Below are positions 39,408-45,874 of a stretch of DNA of 45,874 bases, one piece after another. A model generated the notes under the pieces. That model saw only the letters and a list, made by a program, of their open reading frames with translations, was not told where the DNA came from and searched no databases. The position numbers and the translations under genes were made by a program. This stretch comes from Lachnospiraceae bacterium UBA7179 (GTDB lineage: Bacteria; Bacillota; Clostridia; Lachnospirales; Lachnospiraceae), in assembly GCA_002491195.1 (NCBI GenBank), contig DKVL01000061.1, positions 30,731-76,604 on the forward strand, in the 5' to 3' direction. Position 1 is the first letter of the stretch, and each line of letters begins with the position of its first letter.

Positions 39408-42400
39408 TTATGCCTCGGCCATTTTATAGCCTTTTCTCCTTCTGAATTTGTCCTCCTGCTCCACAAGCGTCTTTGTGTCAAGCATTACGGTTGTGTGGAT
39501 CGTCTGCCATTCCTCCCCTGCATCCATTTCTCCAATAATTGCCCGGATATTCATAGAGATAATTTCCCCGATCCTGGCCGCCACCTTATCCATCCATCCG
39601 GTGTTGTTTTCCAGTGGCACAACCGCCTCCTGCCCGGCTTCTCCAACCATTGCAATAGTGGCCTGATCTACAATGCCGCCCTTTGCAAGTCTTGGTATTG
39701 AAATATTGCCTATTGTGGAGATATTGAAGCCAAATGTTTTCCCGCCTATCTCCGGCACCCAATCCGGCACATCAAAGCTCAGGTTATTCAGCGCCCGGAT
39801 CATTCCGTTAATACCATTGATCACACCGTTGGCCATCTTCTCAATTCCTCCAATTATGGAATTTATCACCCCTTTTATAGCGCTCCAAATCCCATTGAAG
39901 ATATTGATCACAGTGGTTTTCATGCTCTCCCACATATTGCTCCACGTTGTTTTGATACTACTCAGGGCCGTGCTTATTCCGCTCTGAATCGTTCCCATTA
40001 TCGTGGTGATCGTACTCTTTATAGCATTGAAAATGGTGTTTACGGTTGTCTTTATGCTTTCCAGTATCGTGCTGAAGGTTGTTTTAATTACATTCAGCAC
40101 AGTGCTGATCACTGAAGAAATAACTCCCAGGGCCGTGGAAACAATAGCCTTGATCGCATTCCACACAGCGCTCACTATATTCTTTATAGCTTCCCATATT
40201 GAGGAGAAAAAGGTTTTAATCCCTTCCCATGCCCTCTGCCAGTCACCAGTAAACACTCCGGCTATAAAATCGATCAGGCCGCCTAATGCGTCAAATATAT
40301 TCCCGATCACATCCCAAACAACTCCGGCCACCGTGAGGAATACACTTCCCACTGTATCCAGGGCCGCTCCTATGTACGGGGCCACCGTGGCAATAAACCA
40401 CTCAATAAATGGCTGAAGCGTCTGCTCCCAAATGTCTTTTATTGCATCCGCTATCTTTCCAATCAGTTCCAGGCCCTTATTGATTGCGGGCTGTATGTGT
40501 TCATCAATCAGCGGCTTTACTTTTGCCTGAAGGCCTTCCAATACCGGGAGAATATATGAATTATAGGCATCCAGTAGTTTCCCGGTTATGCTGCTGAGCC
40601 CTGCTGCCAGTGAGCTGAACATGGGAGCCAAATGCTGATCATATACCTCATTGGCCTTGCTAAAGGTATCATCCACCACTTGCTTGATGTTCCCCAAAAA
40701 GCCGCTCAGCACTCCCAATGTGCCATCCAGGGCCGTTTTAAATTTATCCTGGTTATCTATGAAGGGCCGGGTGATAATGTCCGTTATATCCCGGTACAGC
40801 TTAGCGCCGATCTCAGAGGCACCCATGGCCGCATTGGCAAAAATCCCTATTATGTTGGCCGTTACCTGCTGCCCGTTCTCTCCTCCAAATACAGAGAAGA
40901 TATTGGCCGCCGCCTGGGCAAAATCCCCCTGCATCTTCACGATCTCTGAGCTTATATCAAACATGCTAACAATGTGCTGCTTGATCCGCTCTTTGTTCTG
41001 ATCCAGGTACTTATTCAGGCCGCCTAATAGGTTTGTGGCTATTGTGATCCCTATACTGGCCGCCGCCCCTGCCTGCTGCCCTAAAGAATAGGCCCAGGTA
41101 TCCAGGAAATTATTGGCCGCCTGCAATACTGCCGGATCCGTCCAAATCTCTTTCAGGCTCTTCTTAATGCCCTCAATGGCCTGCTTTAAGGGTTCCAGGG
41201 TTACATCCCCCAGGCCTGCCTTAAATCCATTCTTGAAGAGCTCAGCAAGCTCCTTCAGCCGGTTCCAAATCTTTTCCAGTACCGGGTTAAGCGTTGCATC
41301 CGCTTCGTCTGCCGCATCCACTATGCTCTCAGAGAGCGCCCCTCCTGAAGCTCCTCCATCACCGCCTCCGGATCCCCCGCTTCCACTATCCTCTGCCGCT
41401 TTTGTCAAACTATGGATTTCATCAAAGGAAGCCAGGCCATGAAAAGCCTCCTCTGCCTTCTTTGCTGATTTCCCGGCCTTATCCGTTGCCCCTGAGAGGC
41501 TCCCCGCTGAATCCGTTGCAGAATCCAGGGCTCCTCCCATCTCATTTACTGAGGTTGTGGTTTTGGTGTTCTTTCCGGTGATCTTTGCTATGAAATTGCT
41601 GAAGGCATCGGTTACTGTCAATATTTTGGCCAATAGCTGATTGAGTACCCGGATCACCGGTGTTAATACAGCAATAAGGCCCTGCCCAATGGCCGCCTTT
41701 AAAGCATTGAATCTCTCTGTCAGGATCCTCACCTGGTTTGCCCACCCGTCTGAAGTGCGGGCAAAATCTCCCTGAGCATCCGCTGTCACCGATAAAAGAT
41801 AGTTATACCTGAGGATCGCCTGCTCCTGCTGCGACATTGCGCTATATGCCTTTGTCATTCCCTGGCTCAGGGCATAGGCTTCCAGGTTTGCCACAGATAA
41901 GTTAATACCCAACTGCTTCAGCGGTTCGGTTTCTCCTGATATTCCGGATCGGATTTTCTCAAATGCCACATCCGTTTCCAGGTTATAAAAAGAGGCCATA
42001 TCTGCTGCAAGCCCCGCCATTTCCATAGACATTTCAGCCGCCTGGTTTGTGGCTATTCCCATGGATTTCAGCATCGCCCCTAGTGTTGAGGTGTACTTCT
42101 TGGCGCTTGTTTCAGATAGGCCAAATTGTTCAAGTGCATCCCTGGCAAAATGGTTGATTGTTTCGGCCATGGCCCCAAACGTGACATCCACCACATTCTG
42201 CACCTCTGCAAGGGCTGAGCCCAACTCAATGCAGCTCTTTCCAAAACTAATGATCGCCGTTACAGATAAAGCCAGGCCCACGGCTTTTGCAATCTTGCCA
42301 AATGCACTCTTTATTTTTTCTGTTTGCTTATCAACTGCATTGGCCGCCTTTTTGGTCTGCTGCTGTACTTTTTGCAGCTCCTCATAGTAGGCCCGTGTTT

Positions 42401-42458
42401 GGGCCTCAATGATTACTTGCAGCCGTTCCAGTGTCATTCCTTCCACTGTTCTCTTCAC
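39408..42458 (-). CDS. phage tail tape measure protein
   Basis: A 1016-residue protein that sets tail length. The N-terminal third (SALAEVQNVVDVTFGAM, ALEQFGLSETSAKKYTSTLGAMLKSMG) is the conserved tape-measure domain. It continues with hydrophobic helices, a Gly/Ser-rich linker near 355-370 and a long helical region full of Ile/Thr-rich repeats (about 790-900) that form short membrane-like helices. At about 0.15 nm per residue the tail would be near 150 nm. The GTG start overlaps the chaperone gene by 53 bp and follows AAGGAG. ATG or GTG codons a few positions later are alternatives. Confidence 0.93.
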   Translation of the reverse strand: MKRTVEGMTLERLQVIIEAQTRAYYEELQKVQQQTKKAANAVDKQTEKIKSAFGKIAKAVGLALSVTAIISFGKSCIELGSALAEVQNVVDVTFGAMAETINHFARDALEQFGLSETSAKKYTSTLGAMLKSMGIATNQAAEMSMEMAGLAADMASFYNLETDVAFEKIRSGISGETEPLKQLGINLSVANLEAYALSQGMTKAYSAMSQQEQAILRYNYLLSVTADAQGDFARTSDGWANQVRILTERFNALKAAIGQGLIAVLTPVIRVLNQLLAKILTVTDAFSNFIAKITGKNTKTTTSVNEMGGALDSATDSAGSLSGATDKAGKSAKKAEEAFHGLASFDEIHSLTKAAEDSGSGGSGGGDGGASGGALSESIVDAADEADATLNPVLEKIWNRLKELAELFKNGFKAGLGDVTLEPLKQAIEGIKKSLKEIWTDPAVLQAANNFLDTWAYSLGQQAGAAASIGITIATNLLGGLNKYLDQNKERIKQHIVSMFDISSEIVKMQGDFAQAAANIFSVFGGENGQQVTANIIGIFANAAMGASEIGAKLYRDITDIITRPFIDNQDKFKTALDGTLGVLSGFLGNIKQVVDDTFSKANEVYDQHLAPMFSSLAAGLSSITGKLLDAYNSYILPVLEGLQAKVKPLIDEHIQPAINKGLELIGKIADAIKDIWEQTLQPFIEWFIATVAPYIGAALDTVGSVFLTVAGVVWDVIGNIFDALGGLIDFIAGVFTGDWQRAWEGIKTFFSSIWEAIKNIVSAVWNAIKAIVSTALGVISSVISTVLNVIKTTFSTILESIKTTVNTIFNAIKSTITTIMGTIQSGISTALSSIKTTWSNMWESMKTTVINIFNGIWSAIKGVINSIIGGIEKMANGVINGINGMIRALNNLSFDVPDWVPEIGGKTFGFNISTIGNISIPRLAKGGIVDQATIAMVGEAGQEAVVPLENNTGWMDKVAARIGEIISMNIRAIIGEMDAGEEWQTIHTTVMLDTKTLVEQEDKFRRRKGYKMAEA

Positions 42459-42870
42459 CTCGCTCCTTGGCCAATCGTTCCCTCATGGCCATGTTGTGCC
42501 TGAAGATAAAGTCATCCATTCTTGCCTTGTGTAACTCCATTTCCGGGCTCAGTTTGCGCTTATCCCCTGCATCTTCCTGCTCGGTGAAATTTGTCTTTTC
42601 CTCCTCTTCCCCAAATAATTCCGGGTAATATTCTTTTGGGAGCCGGATCTCCACGCTCTTATCCATGAGCCTCCCAACCACATTGCCGATCTGAATGGCC
42701 TGATTGAAGAGGAGCATGATCTGATCCTTCAGCTCTGCCTCCCGCTTTTTCTGTTCGTGCTCTTTCCTCCTGGCATAGCTTTCCAGGAGATCGCTCACCT
42801 CTCCCAGGCTCAGCTCCCAAAAATACTCAGGGCCATACCCGGCATCCAAAAATGCAGGGTACAGCCCCAT
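42406..42870 (-). CDS. tail assembly chaperone, second frame (gpT-like part)
   Basis: 154 residues in the -1 frame relative to the preceding chaperone gene. It begins MGLYPAFLDAGYGPEYFWEL and continues with a charged helical region. The frame is open upstream of its ATG without a stop as far back as the T_TTT_TTC heptamer at 42960-42966, so it is probably made as a 332-residue fusion with the first chaperone through ribosomal frameshifting, as in phage lambda G/GT. Separate translation from 42870 is possible but only a weak AGAGG precedes it. It overlaps the tape measure start. Confidence 0.8.
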   Translation of the reverse strand: MGLYPAFLDAGYGPEYFWELSLGEVSDLLESYARRKEHEQKKREAELKDQIMLLFNQAIQIGNVVGRLMDKSVEIRLPKEYYPELFGEEEEKTNFTEQEDAGDKRKLSPEMELHKARMDDFIFRHNMAMRERLAKERGEENSGRNDTGTAASNH

Positions 42871-42899
42871 TATTGCCTCTGATACTGTTTCAGGCTCTT

Positions 42900-43403
42900 T
42901 TACATGGTTTCCTGAGCTTCCTGAAGGGCTTCTCCCATCTGATTGCTCAGATTTACAGAGAAAAAACCGCTCACCGTGAAGATCTCCATGTATACTGTCA
43001 TGTAAAATGATAACTGAGAGCCGCCCTCCTCAATATATCTGTTGAAAATGTCCATCACCCCGTTTTTGGTGATCCCGTGGTTCCAGTCCTTCATTGCGGC
43101 ATGGGCCACATCCAACATTACAGAGAGAGCAGGCATCCCGCCCTGGCCGGATCCCATGATATTCATTAAATTGGTTTTATACTTGCTTTCAAGCTCCACA
43201 ATGGCAGAGGTTTTCAGCTTCAGCTTATAGCTCTGCCCTCCTACCTCCCACAGTGCAAAGGGCTTTCTTTTGGGCATTTCGATCACTTTGCTCTCCTCTG
43301 CCTCTCCTGCTGCCTCCTGCTGCTCCATGGTTTCCTCTGCCTGGTTTGCCGCCTCTACTGCTGCCGCCATTGCGTTATCCTTGCCATTTCCAAATAATCC
43401 CAT
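42900..43403 (-). CDS. tail assembly chaperone, first frame (DUF6096-like, gpG-like part)
   Basis: 167 residues located between the tail tube and tape measure genes, the usual place of tail chaperones. The N-terminal ~45 residues are Ala/Glu-rich and low complexity. The core (PFALWEVGGQSYKLKLKTSAIVELESKYKTNLM, shortened here to its start and pattern) resembles DUF6096 chaperones. The last 20 codons contain the T_TTT_TTC heptamer in the correct phase (codon 148 is its TTC). The start has AGGAGG 8 nt upstream. Confidence 0.82.
   Translation of the reverse strand: MGLFGNGKDNAMAAAVEAANQAEETMEQQEAAGEAEESKVIEMPKRKPFALWEVGGQSYKLKLKTSAIVELESKYKTNLMNIMGSGQGGMPALSVMLDVAHAAMKDWNHGITKNGVMDIFNRYIEEGGSQLSFYMTVYMEIFTVSGFFSVNLSNQMGEALQEAQETM
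42960..42966 (-). other. -1 programmed ribosomal frameshift heptamer T_TTT_TTC
   Basis: The minus strand reads GGT TTT TTC in the frame of the first chaperone, i.e. X_XXY_YYZ with X=Y=T and Z=C. After a -1 slip the reading continues CTC TGT AAA without a stop into the second chaperone frame and to its stop at 42406. The zero frame ends 60 bases later. No strong downstream hairpin was found by eye. Confidence 0.78.
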
Positions 43404-43434
43404 TTTCTTATCCTCCTGATATAGTTTTTATTTT

Positions 43435-43848
43435 TTATTCCGGATCCGTTGTTACAATCTCACTCTGAAGAGCCATATTGAGATCCCACTCCATTACACC
43501 ATTCACACCGCCGCCTGATCTCTTTACAGATACCTGGGCATCATACTCATACCTGGTGCCATCGGGCAGCTCCTCACAGAATGAGAGCACCTCTTTTGTG
43601 GCCCCTGCTTTTCTCATTACTCTGTACGGGGAATTTTCTGAGGTATTCTCATACTTAAATTTATAAGTGAGATCCCCCGCATCCCCTATACCAAATTCAT
43701 ACTGCTTCACCTTATCGGCCAGGCCGGTATTCTCCACCTTTTCCGGATCGTCACCTAACTCAGGGATCTCCTTCAGGCCAGTAAGGTTTGTATACTCCTC
43801 AGAGGAGCCCTTTTTTCTGTATCCCAGTGTTGCTCCATTCGCTAACAT
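43435..43848 (-). CDS. major tail tube protein
   Basis: A 137-residue beta-rich protein (GATLGYRKKGS, LKEIPELGDDPEKVENTGLADKVK, GDLTYKFKYEN, RYEYDAQVSVKRSGGG) at the place where siphophages encode the tail tube subunit, just before the tail chaperones. It should polymerise around the tape measure protein. AGGAGG lies 11 nt before the ATG. Confidence 0.85.
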   Translation of the reverse strand: MLANGATLGYRKKGSSEEYTNLTGLKEIPELGDDPEKVENTGLADKVKQYEFGIGDAGDLTYKFKYENTSENSPYRVMRKAGATKEVLSFCEELPDGTRYEYDAQVSVKRSGGGVNGVMEWDLNMALQSEIVTTDPE

Positions 43849-43872
43849 GTTTCTTTTTACCTCCTTCTTGGT

Positions 43873-44232
43873 TTAATAATTGTTGTAAACTCTTTCGGTT
43901 TCCACATCAATAATGCCCTCATACCGCATAACCTTATGCTTCAGGCCGGACGGATCAGGAACATCACCACATGCAATGCGCTTCAATCCCAGGGCAGATA
44001 TGGCAGCATCCACCTTCAAAGCCACCTCTGAGGTGCTTGCATTGTTCCATATATCCACCTTATACAGCAAATGAGCCTTGCTTTCCTTGTTATCCACCCA
44101 TTCCACCACGGAATTATCCTCCTCAGTGTACTGGATAGCAGGAAGCACGGCCCACTCTTTTGGGTATGTATCGCTCACATTCTCTGTAATGCCCTGGATC
44201 GCCCCGTATACCTGATCCTTCACATTGATCAT
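43873..44232 (-). CDS. tail terminator-like protein
   Basis: A 119-residue protein (MINVKDQVYGAIQGITENVSDTYP, PAIQYTEEDN, KVDIWNNASTSEVALKVDAAI) with the strand-helix pattern of DUF3168-type tail terminators. It overlaps the gp10-like gene in an ATGA and precedes the tail tube gene. It probably caps the finished tail tube and joins it to the head. Confidence 0.78.
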   Translation of the reverse strand: MINVKDQVYGAIQGITENVSDTYPKEWAVLPAIQYTEEDNSVVEWVDNKESKAHLLYKVDIWNNASTSEVALKVDAAISALGLKRIACGDVPDPSGLKHKVMRYEGIIDVETERVYNNY

Positions 44233-44726
44233 TGATTTCCACCAACCTCTCTCATATAGTCCTTCACATCTTTGGCTATGTTCTCCGCAACTTTCTCCTC
44301 CAAATTCTTCAATGCCGGGTACATGAACGGATGCGCCGGTTGTCCTTTTGTATAATGAAAATCCCCTTCAGGATCCTGCCACACCCATCCCTCTTGTACA
44401 TGTGTCACATTTACATTGGGTGAAGTTCCTGCATGGTTAGCCTCACCCACCGGACCGGTGCCAAACTCCACAAAAGCGGCATGTTTCGCATTGGAATAAA
44501 CGCATCCAATAATGGAGCCCTCTTCTTTCTTTACCATTGTGTGGATGCTTCTCTTCAGCTCTCCCCTCGGCACAAATGGCCAGGGGCCGTTATAAGTGGG
44601 AACATTCAACACCGCCGCACCTCTTACTAATTCTGTCTGATCACGCATTGAGGCCATTATTGTGGGTTCAATATTCTGCATCCTCTTAATCTTTCCCATT
44701 AAGCTCTGCACACCGTTTACTGCCAT
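44229..44726 (-). CDS. HK97 gp10-like tail completion protein
   Basis: A 165-residue protein with the gp10 family pattern: helical start, LKRSIHTMVKKEEGSIIGCVYSN, then HAAFVEFGTGPVGEANH and KGQPAHPFMYPALKN, with the characteristic EFGTG and PHPF-like motifs. These proteins connect head and tail. It shares one base with the preceding head closure gene and overlaps the tail terminator gene in ATGA. Confidence 0.88.
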   Translation of the reverse strand: MAVNGVQSLMGKIKRMQNIEPTIMASMRDQTELVRGAAVLNVPTYNGPWPFVPRGELKRSIHTMVKKEEGSIIGCVYSNAKHAAFVEFGTGPVGEANHAGTSPNVNVTHVQEGWVWQDPEGDFHYTKGQPAHPFMYPALKNLEEKVAENIAKDVKDYMREVGGNQ

Positions 44727-45031
44727 TATATTATCCTCTCCAACTCCATCACCTTCGGGCTGTACTCCGGTTTTATGGAAATGATTTTATAATCCGGCTT
44801 AGCTTCCGGCCCCACGAACACACAGATGCCATCGCCTTCCTGCATGGCCTCAGCTCCCCCATATTCCATATTTTTGATATAGGAGAGCCTCTCTCCATAC
44901 ATTTCAGCCTGCACTTTGCCGCCCGCAGGCCATATGGTTGCCTTGATCTCCACCGCTTCCTCATATTCCACAATGGATCCGCCCTCACGATCCTTCCCCG
45001 TTCTCCTCCTTCTCAGGTGGTAACTCTTCAT
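44726..45031 (-). CDS. phage head closure / head-tail adaptor protein
   Basis: A 101-residue protein (MKSYHLRRRRTGKDREGG, EIKATIWPAGGKVQAEMYGERLSYIKN, KIISIKPEYSPKVMELERI) that fits the siphophage head closure family by pattern and gene order. The start at 45031 has AAGGAG 4-5 nt upstream; an ATG seven codons earlier reads through this site. It overlaps the connector gene by 47 bp. Confidence 0.78.
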   Translation of the reverse strand: MKSYHLRRRRTGKDREGGSIVEYEEAVEIKATIWPAGGKVQAEMYGERLSYIKNMEYGGAEAMQEGDGICVFVGPEAKPDYKIISIKPEYSPKVMELERII

Positions 45032-45341
45032 CAGGCTCCTTCTCATACGCATGGCCGCCGATCCTCCCTAATCTGTACCGTTTGATCACGGTTTCAATAT
45101 CTCTTGGAATCTCCGCAAATGCTGAAGAGATCCCTCCTTCACTCCGGCTTGTTTCCCCCTCCATTCCCAGGCGGTTATAGGCCACAGTGGCCCACTCCCT
45201 CACCGCAGGCTTCAGGGGATAGATCATTTTTTTCCGGTTTGCCAGGGAGAGCACCTTTTCCTCTGCCATTGACAGCAAAAGGGAGAGGAGCTCTTCATCC
45301 CCCTCTCCCGTTATCTTTTTGAGCATTTCCAAATCTGTCAC
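44985..45341 (-). CDS. phage head-tail connector protein (gp6-like)
   Basis: A 118-residue helical protein (MTDLEMLKKITGEGDEELLSLLL, REWATVAYNRLGMEGETSRSEGGISSAF) that matches the DNA-packaging/head-tail connector family. The GTG start follows GGGAGG by 7 nt. The C-terminal 25 residues are very acidic. It lies 15 bp after the preceding gene. Confidence 0.85.
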   Translation of the reverse strand: MTDLEMLKKITGEGDEELLSLLLSMAEEKVLSLANRKKMIYPLKPAVREWATVAYNRLGMEGETSRSEGGISSAFAEIPRDIETVIKRYRLGRIGGHAYEKEPDEELPPEKEENGEGS

Positions 45342-45356
45342 AGTACCGCCTCCCGC

Positions 45357-45842
45357 TTAATGGTTCATAATCATGGCCACAAGGGTATCTTTATTCATGT
45401 TTGCATACCCCTGGATCCCCATTCCTTTGGCAATCTCCCTCAGCTCAGCCACCTTTTTCCCATTCAGCTCTGCAAGCCGTTCATCCCCTGCACCATTCAG
45501 AGGATCCTCTCCTCCCTGGCCGGTTTTCTCTTCTCCTGCTCCCGCCTGCTTCTCCTCTCCGGCTCCTGCTTTTTCTCCGTCACCGGTTCCTGCTGCCTGC
45601 TTCTCTCCTTTGCCCTCCGTGGCCTTCTCAGCGGCCTCAGGAGCGGCTTTTTCGGGTTCTTTGGTATTTTCCCCCGCCTCACTCTTTTTGAGGCCCTCCT
45701 GGGGCTTATTTGCCGCTTTCCCTTCAAGCTCCTCCCTGGTTGCTGCCACCAAATAGCGATCCGCATCCTTCCGACACGCTTTGACCGCATCCGCATTGTG
45801 GCACTCCTGAATATTTCCGGTTTTTTTATTTAAGATGAACAT
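45357..45842 (-). CDS. phage protein with low-complexity middle and HeH/LEM-like C-terminus
   Basis: A 161-residue protein. The first ~40 residues are a small domain (MFILNKKTGNIQECHNADAVKAC). Residues ~41-115 are low complexity (Ala, Glu, Gly, Lys) with repeated AGAGEEK units. The last ~35 residues (LAELNGKKVAELREIAKGMGIQG, then NMNKDTLVAMI) look like a helix-extended-helix (HeH/LEM) DNA-binding fold. It lies upstream of the connector gene, where phages often encode such proteins next to the capsid gene. AAGGAGGG lies 6 nt before the ATG. Confidence 0.72.
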   Translation of the reverse strand: MFILNKKTGNIQECHNADAVKACRKDADRYLVAATREELEGKAANKPQEGLKKSEAGENTKEPEKAAPEAAEKATEGKGEKQAAGTGDGEKAGAGEEKQAGAGEEKTGQGGEDPLNGAGDERLAELNGKKVAELREIAKGMGIQGYANMNKDTLVAMIMNH

Positions 45843-45874
45843 TGTTGGCCCTCCTTCCTACTACAATATATTTA

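Larger units (their letters stand above)
29161..45874. mobile_element. siphophage prophage, left part (continues beyond the window)
   Basis: From the cpaF junction to the window end all genes are phage late genes on the minus strand: head-tail connector, head closure, gp10-like, tail terminator, tail tube, tail-assembly chaperones, tape measure, distal tail and hub proteins, a DGR with its target, holin and endolysin. The order is that of a siphophage with a long non-contractile tail. No integrase, repressor, replication, terminase or capsid gene is visible. The structural genes are intact, which suggests a functional prophage. Confidence 0.92.

Noticed and set aside
39820..40130. Tandem-repeat array suspected in the tape measure gene
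   Set aside because: The DNA is repetitive only at the level of Ile/Thr-rich helical codons. This is normal for tape measure proteins, and no exact repeat unit or CRISPR-like spacing is present.
42951..43000. Stimulatory pseudoknot downstream of the frameshift heptamer
   Set aside because: Only a weak CTTC/GAAG pairing was found downstream by eye, so no structure is claimed.
45360..45833. Plus-strand open frames of over 120 codons with Ser/Pro-rich or Leu/Phe-rich sequence
   Set aside because: They lie opposite the low-complexity Ala/Glu/Lys-rich phage gene, whose biased codons keep the other frames open. They contain no domain-like sequence.

Overview
The window looks like a chromosome segment of a spore-forming member of the Lachnospiraceae (Clostridia, Bacillota). 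The reasons are a moderate-to-low GC content, strong GGAGG-type ribosome binding sites, a spore maturation gene (spmB), a split transketolase, a YesL/DUF624 gene beside an MsmK-type sugar ABC ATPase, a Clostridia-type tad pilus locus with DUF5702 and FHA genes, and a resident siphophage. The genus cannot be fixed from the sequence. Almost every gene lies on the minus strand; the one clear plus-strand gene is a LytTR regulator. No tRNA, rRNA or CRISPR array is visible, and the only gene-free stretch over 300 bases is the retroelement RNA region.

Region 1 (1-21.1 kb) is host metabolism and signalling: the start of a sugar ABC ATPase, DUF624, a tandem-HD c-di-GMP phosphodiesterase candidate, a GNAT acetyltransferase, an HPr-like protein without the phosphorylatable histidine, a signalling cluster (MCP, OmpR-type regulator, hybrid kinase), spmB, the LytTR regulator, pyrD/pyrK, an amino-acid ABC transporter, a two-subunit transketolase, and a pentose cluster (FGGY kinase, FGE-like protein, AraD-type epimerase).

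Region 2 (21.2-29.16 kb) is a tad (Flp) pilus locus read right to left: cpaF remnant, tadB, tadC, flp, DUF5702, TadE/G-like protein, prepilin peptidase, TadE and FHA/DUF6382. It is damaged twice. cpaF keeps only its 3' part because a prophage starts inside it, and the tadC reading frame contains an in-frame TAG.

Region 3 (about 29.16 kb to the window end) is the left part of a siphophage prophage: lysis module, diversity-generating retroelement (DGR), tail module and head-tail joining genes. Its late genes read toward the tad remnant. The integrase, replication genes, capsid genes and the other attachment site lie outside the window.

The main discovery is a complete DGR between the tail and lysis modules: a target gene (35041-36000) whose 3' end holds a 123-bp variable repeat, an Avd-like gene, a 123-bp template repeat, a structured spacer and a YMDD reverse transcriptase. 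Template and variable repeats differ at 20 positions, 19 of which are adenines in the template on the coding strand. The template encodes 11 Asn (AAY) codons that map to the lectin-like C-terminus of a tail protein, so the system probably diversifies phage host recognition. A GC-rich hairpin sits just after the variable repeat, where DGRs carry a homing-site hairpin. Other notable items are a T_TTT_TTC slippery heptamer joining the two tail-assembly chaperone frames, a tail protein with tandem aromatic repeats upstream of the DGR target, a palindromic candidate att core inside cpaF, and two intergenic multi-hairpin elements in host operons.
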